Shown: positions 33,973-40,567 of the stretch, piece by piece
Numbering within the stretch: position 1 is the first letter of the stretch
How the letters are laid out: the number at the start of each line of letters is the position of its first letter
DNA from: Bacteroidales bacterium Bact_22
Lineage (GTDB): Bacteria > Bacteroidota > Bacteroidia > Bacteroidales > F082
NCBI GenBank assembly: GCA_001603665.1
Contig: LUZN01000038.1
Location: 1 to 54,647, forward strand
DNA: 54,647 nucleotides
Direction of reading: 5' to 3'
Notes under the pieces: generated by a model
Database searches by the model: none
The model's input: the letters and a program-made list of their open reading frames with translations, nothing else
What the model was told of the DNA's origin: nothing
Translations under genes and position numbers: made by a program

Positions 33973-34686
33973 TCAGACCTGAATTCTAACAATAAATGTC
34001 GTATCAGGCTCCATTTCAATAATCTCTCCTGCGTTTTCAATAACCAAGGTGTCGATTATCGGCGACAGCACTTCATTTGCGTTCTCGGTAAACGTAAACA
34101 CTTCATACTCACCGGGTTGCAGTTTCTGGAATGCAAAAACGCCATCCAAGCCGACTCTCACGTCATCGAAATGATAGGCGTCTCCGGCATTTCTGATGTA
34201 GACACGATGTTCGTAAGCCCATCCTTGTCCACGATAGGTCTCGTTGTGATAATACAATGCATAGACCTTACCTTTCGCAATCGAGGTGCCATAGGCTTTA
34301 CCTGAATGGATGTAAAGCGTCGGAGCGTTACCCGTTTCACCCACACCAATTGATACTGAAGCAGTTACAGGGACTTTATCGCCATTCGGCAGTGTCGAAT
34401 ATGCAAACACGGTATATCTTCCTTTTGTCAGATATCTAAACCTATAAAACCCTTTATCGTCTGTTTCGACATCATCACCATAGAAATCGGAGTTGCCGTA
34501 AACGATGAAAACGTCAGTCTTTGCTGCATCTACGGTGTCGGCCGGCAACGAATAGTTGTCATCGGGATGGTGGATGAGTTTCACATAGCCTTGAACCGTT
34601 CCTGTGCCGCCTTCACCCTCGCTTCTCTTGCACGAGGCGAAAAGCAGCAAGCCAATGCACAGTATTCCAATCAGTTTTATTTTCAT
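33973..34686 (-). CDS. Lipoprotein with carboxypeptidase-regulatory-like beta domains
   Basis: A protein of 237 residues. The lipobox LLFASC gives acylated Cys19. Two beta-sandwich repeats follow, each with the pattern of CarboxypepD-regulatory or SdrD-B-like folds: DDKGFYRFRYLTKGRYTVFA near 95-115 and LDGVFAFQKLQPGEYEVFTF near 180-200. No family of known function is recognised. It follows the marR frame by 15 bases and precedes the YwqK-like gene by 25, with no promoter box in either gap. Confidence 0.75.
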   Translation of the reverse strand: MKIKLIGILCIGLLLFASCKRSEGEGGTGTVQGYVKLIHHPDDNYSLPADTVDAAKTDVFIVYGNSDFYGDDVETDDKGFYRFRYLTKGRYTVFAYSTLPNGDKVPVTASVSIGVGETGNAPTLYIHSGKAYGTSIAKGKVYALYYHNETYRGQGWAYEHRVYIRNAGDAYHFDDVRVGLDGVFAFQKLQPGEYEVFTFTENANEVLSPIIDTLVIENAGEIIEMEPDTTFIVRIQV

Positions 34687-34701
34687 AATATCTATTTTTA
34701 A

Positions 34702-35137
34702 TTATTTTTCTCCTTCAAGATTGTTTTTTATCTGTCGCATAACATTAACGAAACTGTCAAGGTCTTTATTATCAATGCCTTTAACAGCTTCATTCATAAA
34801 ATCTATTGCGACCTTAGTAACTTTTATCCTCCAGCGCATATGCCTCTTCGGTAAGCTCTATTTTGTTGATACGGCGGTCTTTCTGGTCCATAACGCGCTT
34901 CGCCAGATGCTTTTTCTCCAGCGAATCGATGATTTTCGTCACCGAATTCTTGTCTTTTTGAATGATATCGGCGATATTTTGTTGCGAAAGCGACTTCTTT
35001 TCCCACAAAATATCAAGCACCAGAAACTGTTCAGGCGTGATATTTATCATGTTTTCCTGAAGCTTGTCGATGAAATATTTTTTAATCCTAGAGTTGAGGA
35101 TATTCACATAGACAGCGATTTCCTTAATGAGCATCAT
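34702..35137 (-). pseudogene. MarR-family regulator, frameshifted by one base
   Basis: The continuous frame gives 107 residues (stop at 34814), with the winged helix intact: LSQQNIADIIQKDKNSVTKI then LEKKHLAKRVMDQKDRRINK. It ends abruptly at LEDKSY. In the next frame the missing C-terminal dimerisation helix continues as KVTKVAIDFMNEAVKG and ends at 34702. Dropping one A from the run of four (plus-strand T at 34822-34825) restores a typical 144-residue MarR protein. The frameshift is either a real mutation, phase variation at a short run, or a sequencing error. It may control the spt genes upstream. Confidence 0.82.
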
Positions 35138-35149
35138 AGGGCAAGGAAT

Positions 35150-35974
35150 TTATTTCTTTTTTAAAGGACTTTCAGGCTCTTTGGCCATCATTTTATATTC
35201 ACACCATTCGGAAAATTTAGGCAATGCGAAGGTGAAGAATTTCGTGATTTTCCCTATCGGGGTAAGAAGCATCTCGTTTTTACGATGTTTCAGTCCGTAT
35301 GCCATCCTCTGTGCCACACGCTCAGCCGTCATCATCTTATCCTCGTTGCGAGGTGTCATGCCTTGCGGCGAGCCATCGGCCAGAAGTGCCATATTTCTTA
35401 TGTTAGAGGCAGTAAATCCTGGGGCAAACACCATCACATGCAGTCCGTCGTAGCGATGCTCCACGCGAAGGGTGCTAAGGAAGCCACGGATGGCGAACTT
35501 AGAGGCGGAGTAGCCTGTCCTGCCTGGCAATCCGAGGTATCCGGCTGTCGATATCACTCCCACCACGCTGCCTTTCGACTCGAGCAGATACGGCAAGGCG
35601 TATTTTGTGCAGTAGACGGTTCCCCAAAAGTTGGTGTCCATCAGCCGTTTGATGACGTCGAGGTCAAGGTCGATGAACGCGGCGCGCATCGAGATTCCCG
35701 CATTGTTGACGAGTATGTCGATACGTCCGAATGTCTTGATGGTTTCTTCAATCAGGTTTTTGCAGTCATCCTCCACCGTCACGTCGGTCTTGACACACAG
35801 CACGTTAGCCGGTTCAGGCATCTCATTTCTGAACTGTTTCAGCTTGTCGAGTGAACGTGCCGCCATCACCACCTTCGAGCCGTAGGAGGCGAATACTCGC
35901 GCCGCGGCCAGCCCGATACCCGAGCTGGCTCCAGTCACGATGATTACTTTATCCTTAAAACACTTACTTCTCAT
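35150..35974 (-). CDS. SDR oxidoreductase, possible 3-ketosphinganine reductase
   Basis: A short-chain dehydrogenase of 274 residues. It has the cofactor motif VTGASSGIG (about 13-21), the NNAGIS motif, catalytic Ser in VISTAGYLG and the YxxxK pair in GYSASKFAIRG. The C-terminal 50 residues are basic and amphipathic, as in membrane-associated SDRs. The gene begins one base after the Spt-like gene, so a role as the reductase of the second sphingolipid step is a reasonable inference but not shown by motif alone. MarR follows 12 bases later. Confidence 0.85.
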   Translation of the reverse strand: MRSKCFKDKVIIVTGASSGIGLAAARVFASYGSKVVMAARSLDKLKQFRNEMPEPANVLCVKTDVTVEDDCKNLIEETIKTFGRIDILVNNAGISMRAAFIDLDLDVIKRLMDTNFWGTVYCTKYALPYLLESKGSVVGVISTAGYLGLPGRTGYSASKFAIRGFLSTLRVEHRYDGLHVMVFAPGFTASNIRNMALLADGSPQGMTPRNEDKMMTAERVAQRMAYGLKHRKNEMLLTPIGKITKFFTFALPKFSEWCEYKMMAKEPESPLKKK

Positions 35975-35975
35975 C

Positions 35976-37235
35976 TTAAAGGATGGCCAACTGTGGCATC
36001 TCCGGATTGTTGTATTTTCCGGCTGCCAGTTTTTCCTTGATTTCCTTAAATGCTTTCAAAGTGTATTCGACATCCTCAAGTGAGTGTGCCGCTGTAGGGA
36101 TAATTCTGAAGATGATCATGCCTCTCGGGATGACAGGATATGTCACGATTGAGCAGAAAATCTTGTAGTTTGTGCGCAGATCGAGGGCGATCCAAGCGGC
36201 CTGCACCTCGTTGCCCGGCAGGAAGATAGGTGTGACACATGCCTCGGCCGGTCCGATCTCGAATCCGAGGTCACGGAATCCCTTCTGGAGGGTACGTGTC
36301 ACTGTCCACAGCTTCTTACGAAGCTCGTCGCCTTCCTTGCTGCGGATGATCTCCAAACGTTTCAGACAGCCTTCAACGATAGGCATTGGCAGTGATTTGG
36401 CATACATCTGCGAACGCATGTTATAGCGCAGGTAGTCGATGATGACCTTCGGACCTGCCACGAAGCCGCCGATGATAGCCATCGACTTGGCGTATGCACC
36501 GATGTAAAGGTCGATGTCGTCCATCACGCCGAAATGTTCTGATGTGCCGCGGCCTGTAGGACCCATGCAGCCGAAGCCGTGGGCGTCGTCGATGAGGATG
36601 CGGAACTGATATTTCTTCTTGAGAGCTGCGATCTGGTCGAGGATACCGAGGGCACCTGTCATGCCGAACACTCCTTCAGTGATGAGGAGGATGCCGCCGC
36701 CCGTTTTCTTCACCACCTCGGTAGCGCGCTGGAGCATCTTCTCGCAGCTGACGATATCGTTGTGTTTGAAGTGGAACGACTGGCCCATGTGCAGACGCTT
36801 GCCGTCGATGAGGCAGGCATGTGCCTCTGCGTCGAAGACGATGACATCGTTACGGGTGCAGAGTGCGTCGATAGTCGACACAATGCCCTGATAGCCGAAG
36901 TTGAACTCGTAAGCATCTTCCTTATGCTCGAAGTCGGCCAACTCGCGCTCCAGGCGCTCATGCAGACGGGTGTTACCACTCATCATACGAGCTCCCATCG
37001 GGTATGCGAGACCCCAACGGGCGGCGGCTTCCGCGTCGACCTTACGCACCTCAGGATGGTTAGCCAAACCAAGGTAGTTGTTCAAACTCCAGCACAACAC
37101 GTCGACACCGTTGAAACGCATGTGCGGTCCGAGCTCACCCTCAAGACGAGGGAAAGCGAAATATCCATGAATGCGGTCCATATACTGCCCGATCGGACCA
37201 CCAGAATCGTGAGCTATTCTTTCAAAAATTTCCAT
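35976..37235 (-). CDS. Serine palmitoyltransferase-like alpha-oxoamine synthase
   Basis: A PLP enzyme of 419 residues in the alpha-oxoamine synthase family (Spt, Kbl, BioF, HemA). The PLP lysine is K250 in GAYAKSMAIIGGF, the Asp lies in LIDDAHGFGCMG (about 214-225), and the ring-stacking His in FDAEAHACLIDG (about 134-145). Context with an SDR one base downstream and the GAYAKS-xxx-GGF form favours serine palmitoyltransferase, the first step of sphingolipid synthesis, over BioF or Kbl; neither biotin nor threonine genes are near. It opens the minus-strand run, with a promoter at 37263-37271. Confidence 0.82.
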   Translation of the reverse strand: MEIFERIAHDSGGPIGQYMDRIHGYFAFPRLEGELGPHMRFNGVDVLCWSLNNYLGLANHPEVRKVDAEAAARWGLAYPMGARMMSGNTRLHERLERELADFEHKEDAYEFNFGYQGIVSTIDALCTRNDVIVFDAEAHACLIDGKRLHMGQSFHFKHNDIVSCEKMLQRATEVVKKTGGGILLITEGVFGMTGALGILDQIAALKKKYQFRILIDDAHGFGCMGPTGRGTSEHFGVMDDIDLYIGAYAKSMAIIGGFVAGPKVIIDYLRYNMRSQMYAKSLPMPIVEGCLKRLEIIRSKEGDELRKKLWTVTRTLQKGFRDLGFEIGPAEACVTPIFLPGNEVQAAWIALDLRTNYKIFCSIVTYPVIPRGMIIFRIIPTAAHSLEDVEYTLKAFKEIKEKLAAGKYNNPEMPQLAIL

Positions 37236-37262
37236 TTTGTAACAAAATTAACATTTTATCTT

Positions 37263-37271
37263 GCAAAGATA
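37263..37271 (-). promoter_or_regulatory. -7 promoter box for spt run
   Basis: TATCTTTGC on the minus strand, 27 bases before the ATG at 37235. No other TAnnTTTG box was seen in the gaps between the nine genes downstream. Confidence 0.72.
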
Positions 37272-37352
37272 GTAAAAATCTTTACAGTATACAACTATTT
37301 CTATTTTTTATTCAAAAAAAGTCAAAAATTTGTTCAAGTGTATTATTTTTTG

Positions 37353-37360
37353 TATTTTTG
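37353..37360 (+). promoter_or_regulatory. -33/-7 promoter for SDR-VOC pair
   Basis: TATTTTTG, 24 bases before the ATG at 37385. TTTG at 37329-37332 is 20 bases upstream and fits the -33 element. Confidence 0.78.
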
Positions 37361-37384
37361 TAGGTTGTTTTGATTGGAATTTAG

Positions 37385-38176
37385 ATGTTAAATCTTAAGA
37401 ACAAGAACGCTTTAGTGACAGGAGCCAGCTCGGGAATAGGAGCCGCCATAGCACGTCGTCTGGCCAAAGAGAAATGCAACCTCTTCCTTACAGGACTGGG
37501 CGAGGCACAGCTTCAGGCGACGAAGGAGGCCTGCGAAAAAGAAGGCGTCAACGTTAATTTTAAAGAATGTAACTTTGCCGAGTTTGCCTCCATCGACGAG
37601 CTCGTGAAAGAGATAAAATCCATAGGTTTTCACATCGACCTTTATGTCCTTAATGCCGGCATCTCGCAGCGCGACCGCGGGCTGGAGACCGACTTCGCCA
37701 TCGACCAGAAGATCATGCAGGTGAACTACTGGAGCAGCGTGTATCTCGTGAAGCAGTTTAAAGATGAAATCCTCGCTTCGGAGCATGTCAACATGTCGGT
37801 AACCACTTCATTAGCAGGACTTTTCGGCTTCCCGCTGAGAACTTCATATTGCGCTTCGAAACACGCCCTGTTCGGCTTCTTCGAGTCGCTCGACCTCGAA
37901 TATCCTAACATCCGCGTCACCTTCCTGATTCCGGGGCGTATCAACACGCCTATCAGCAAGAGCGCCTTGAAAGGCAACGGCGAGCAATATGCGAAGATGG
38001 ACGCGGGTCAGGCCAAGGGTCTAGACGTCGACAAGGCGGCAAAACGCGCGGTGAGAGCGATAAAACGTCAGCGGCACCGCAAGCTCATCGGCAAAGGCGA
38101 ACTTCTCATGGCATATATTAATAGGTATATCCCATGGCTTTATTATAAAATTGCAAATAAAATATCACCAACATAA
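37385..38176 (+). CDS. SDR-family oxidoreductase
   Basis: A protein of 263 residues with LVTGASSGIGAAIARRL at the N-terminus, LNAGIS, catalytic Ser in VTTSLAGLFG and the YxxxK pair in SYCASKHALFG. The C-terminal helix is basic and hydrophobic (LLMAYINRYIPWLYYKI), suggesting membrane association. It is divergent from the Spt operon, which already has one SDR. Whether the two act in the same lipid pathway is an inference from location. Its stop overlaps the VOC gene by one base. Confidence 0.85.
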   Translation: MLNLKNKNALVTGASSGIGAAIARRLAKEKCNLFLTGLGEAQLQATKEACEKEGVNVNFKECNFAEFASIDELVKEIKSIGFHIDLYVLNAGISQRDRGLETDFAIDQKIMQVNYWSSVYLVKQFKDEILASEHVNMSVTTSLAGLFGFPLRTSYCASKHALFGFFESLDLEYPNIRVTFLIPGRINTPISKSALKGNGEQYAKMDAGQAKGLDVDKAAKRAVRAIKRQRHRKLIGKGELLMAYINRYIPWLYYKIANKISPT

Positions 38177-39246
38177 TGAATAAGGCAAAAGAGAAAGTTA
38201 TCTGCGGAATTCAGCAGGTAGGCATTGGAGTTGAAGACCTCAACGCCGCATGGAAATGGTACAACCAGAATCTCAACATCGAAATCCCGATGGTCGACGA
38301 CGACGGTGTGGCAGAGCGTATGCTTCCTTATACCGGCGGCAAGCCTCAGCCTCGTCACGCCATCCTCGCCATCTCGCAACGTGGCGGCGGCGGATTCGAG
38401 ATCTGGCAGCCAAAAGGACGTAAGGTGGTTTACCCGAAGGAGCCATTACGCATTGGCGACTACGGCATCAACATCTGCAAGGTGAAATGCAAAAACATCA
38501 TCGACGCATATAACTATTTCACCGACAATGAGATAACAATCATCAGCGACATCACCGTCTCCCCTCTCGGCATCGAACATTTTTATATTCAGGATCCGTG
38601 GGGCAACATCTTCGAGATTGAGAAGGACGACTATTGCTTCATCAATGTCGACAAGATCACCGGAGGCTCAAACGGCGTTGTCATCGGCGTGTCGGACATG
38701 GATAAATCCATCGAGTTTTACAGCAAACTCCTTGATTATGATGTGGTTGCATTCGACAAGACCGATGTCTTCGAGGATATGAAAGACCTACCTGGCGGCA
38801 CGTGCAAGATGCGTCGCGTCGAGCTGAAACGCTCGAAGCCTGTCTGCGGCCCGCTCAGCGACCTGATGGGTAGCTCGCATATAGAATTAGTGCAAAACCT
38901 TGATATTGAAGGACATAAGACTCTCGAAGGACGTTGGTGGGGCGATCCCGGATTCATCCATCTCTGTTTCGACGTGCGTAACATGGACAAGGTTCACGAG
39001 GCTGCCAAGGCGCTCGGTCATGACTTTGTGTGCGACAGTGGCGATAACTTCGACATGGGCGACGCTAATGGTCATTTCACCTATGTGGAAGACCCCGACG
39101 GCACTCTCATCGAGTTTGTCGAGACGTTTAAGATCCCGGTGATCAGGAAGTTAGGCATTTCAATAAATCTTAAGAAGAGAAACGACTACAAGCCGTTGCC
39201 GAAGTGCATTACCAGAGCGCTGCGATTTATGAAAGTGGAGTTCTGA
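38176..39246 (+). CDS. Two-domain VOC (glyoxalase/dioxygenase fold) protein
   Basis: A protein of 356 residues with two VOC domains, about 9-155 and 160-320. Usual metal ligands are only partly kept. In domain 1 the first His position reads GIQQVGIGV, although Glu remains in GFEIWQP and NIFEIEK. In domain 2 the opening reads GVVIGVSDMD, but SHIELVQ, FIHLCFDV and GTLIEFVET keep His/Glu candidates, so one metal site in domain 2 may survive. HPPD-like and glyoxalase-like activities are possible but unsupported. It is translationally coupled to the SDR (TAATG). Confidence 0.8.
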   Translation: MNKAKEKVICGIQQVGIGVEDLNAAWKWYNQNLNIEIPMVDDDGVAERMLPYTGGKPQPRHAILAISQRGGGGFEIWQPKGRKVVYPKEPLRIGDYGINICKVKCKNIIDAYNYFTDNEITIISDITVSPLGIEHFYIQDPWGNIFEIEKDDYCFINVDKITGGSNGVVIGVSDMDKSIEFYSKLLDYDVVAFDKTDVFEDMKDLPGGTCKMRRVELKRSKPVCGPLSDLMGSSHIELVQNLDIEGHKTLEGRWWGDPGFIHLCFDVRNMDKVHEAAKALGHDFVCDSGDNFDMGDANGHFTYVEDPDGTLIEFVETFKIPVIRKLGISINLKKRNDYKPLPKCITRALRFMKVEF

Positions 39247-39250
39247 AAAT

Positions 39251-39281
39251 AAAAAAGGCTGCGGGAACCGCAGCCTTTTTT
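39251..39281. terminator. Bidirectional terminator hairpin
   Basis: AAAAAAGGCTGCGG (39251-39264) pairs with CCGCAGCCTTTTTT (39268-39281) around GAA. It serves the VOC gene and the convergent ompH gene. Confidence 0.93.
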
Positions 39282-39296
39282 ATTTTAGACCTAGTA

Positions 39297-39806
39297 TTAG
39301 AGGCCTAACTTAGCCTTCACATCTGGTGTGATGTCGATGGCGCTGTCGCCGATCGAGAGGATCACTGACTTCTCAAAAGCGTAGGCGATACCTTTAGCTT
39401 TCACCACGTCGTCGATGGCTTTCTTGATCTTGTCGAGCATAGGCTTTGAAAGCTCTTCCTGTTTTGCAGCGAAGTCGCTCTCAGCGTTTGCCTGGAACTC
39501 CTGGATTCTGCCCTGAAGGTCCATAATCTCTTTTTCCTTTGACTGACGAAGGATGTTCGACATTGTTGCCGAGTTGGCTTCATAGTCTCTCATCTTGGTC
39601 TGATACTCTGTGGCCATAGCCTGCAGCTCTGCCTGCAGCTCGCCGTAGTAAGCCTGAAGATCCTGCTGGATTTTCGCGCTTTCCGGCATCATATCAATGA
39701 TAACTTGTGAGTCGACGTAAGCGATTTTCTGTCCCTGTGCATTAGCTCCGAAACCGAGTCCAAGTGCTAACACCATCAATGCCAATACTTTAGTTAATCT
39801 TTTCAT
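39297..39806 (-). CDS. OmpH/Skp-family periplasmic chaperone (second copy)
   Basis: A protein of 169 residues with a signal peptide (LMVLALGLGFGANAQ). GQKIAYVDSQVIIDMMPE opens the mature part, as in OmpH family proteins. A helical hairpin (about 45-125) forms the arms that hold unfolded outer membrane proteins. The C-terminal body strand (KSVILSIGDSAIDITPDVKA) is normal. It lies downstream of the longer ompH gene but has its own promoter at 39841-39849. Confidence 0.92.
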   Translation of the reverse strand: MKRLTKVLALMVLALGLGFGANAQGQKIAYVDSQVIIDMMPESAKIQQDLQAYYGELQAELQAMATEYQTKMRDYEANSATMSNILRQSKEKEIMDLQGRIQEFQANAESDFAAKQEELSKPMLDKIKKAIDDVVKAKGIAYAFEKSVILSIGDSAIDITPDVKAKLGL

Positions 39807-39840
39807 GACTATTCAATTTTTAATTGTTTTCTAATTTTTT

Positions 39841-39849
39841 GCAAAGATA
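39841..39849 (-). promoter_or_regulatory. -7 promoter box for second ompH
   Basis: TATCTTTGC on the minus strand, 34 bases before the ATG at 39806. Confidence 0.7.
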
Positions 39850-39885
39850 CTACTTTTTTTGTTAATTTTAGATAATTTATGAAGT

Positions 39886-40548
39886 TTATTTCTTTTCTTC
39901 ACCTGGTTTGTTACCTCCTGAATTGCCTCTGCTACCGCCGGCATTACCTTTATTACCTGTAGAACCCGACGATCCGCCTACCGTGCTGCTACGTTTTCTG
40001 TCCTGACGGCGCACCGTCTGCATCACGTTGCCGATCTCATCGAGCACGTCATCGCTGATGTCGAACTTATCGTTGCAATAAAGAATTGTGGTACCTGCCG
40101 CCTTGTCGAAGACAAAGGAGTAGTTTTTGACCTGCGCCACCTGGTTGATGGCGTTGTATACCTTTTCCTGGATTGGCTGAATCAGCTCGATACGCTTGGT
40201 AAACAGCTGGCCTTCAGGGCCGAAATACTGCATCTGCAGCGCTGCCAGTTCCTGTTCTTTGGCTGCGATGGCCGCTTCTTTCTTGTTTTTCATGTCGTCG
40301 GAAAGAAGCACCGATTCGGTCTGATAGTCGCGTTTCATCTGATCGAGTTTGTCGCGCAGAGTCTTGAGCTCTTTCTGCCAGTTCACCGACATCTGGTTAA
40401 TCTCCTCCTGTGCATCGCCGTATTCCGGGATATTCTGAAGGATATAATCCGTGTCGACGTAGGCGTACTTCTGATTACCCTGGGCTTTCACCACGGTGAC
40501 TCCCATCGTCAAAAATAACGCCAATAATACTAATCTTGTTGTTTTCAT
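39886..40548 (-). CDS. OmpH/Skp-family chaperone with Gly/Ser tail
   Basis: A protein of 220 residues. It has a signal peptide and the opening QKYAYVDTDYILQNIPEYGD, a helical hairpin (about 45-135), and a body strand SFVFDKAAGTTILYCND. The last 35 residues are a Gly/Ser/Asn-rich basic tail (type GGSRGNSGGNK), absent from the sister copy and from E. coli Skp. It follows bamA by 19 bases, so chaperone and insertase are made together. Confidence 0.92.
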   Translation of the reverse strand: MKTTRLVLLALFLTMGVTVVKAQGNQKYAYVDTDYILQNIPEYGDAQEEINQMSVNWQKELKTLRDKLDQMKRDYQTESVLLSDDMKNKKEAAIAAKEQELAALQMQYFGPEGQLFTKRIELIQPIQEKVYNAINQVAQVKNYSFVFDKAAGTTILYCNDKFDISDDVLDEIGNVMQTVRRQDRKRSSTVGGSSGSTGNKGNAGGSRGNSGGNKPGEEKK

Positions 40549-40567
40549 ATCTACAAAAAGTTTATTT

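Noticed and set aside
35976..37235. BioF or Kbl identity for the PLP enzyme
   Set aside because: The family shares motifs, but no biotin or threonine genes are near, and the adjacent SDR suits sphingolipid synthesis better; kept as an alternative only.
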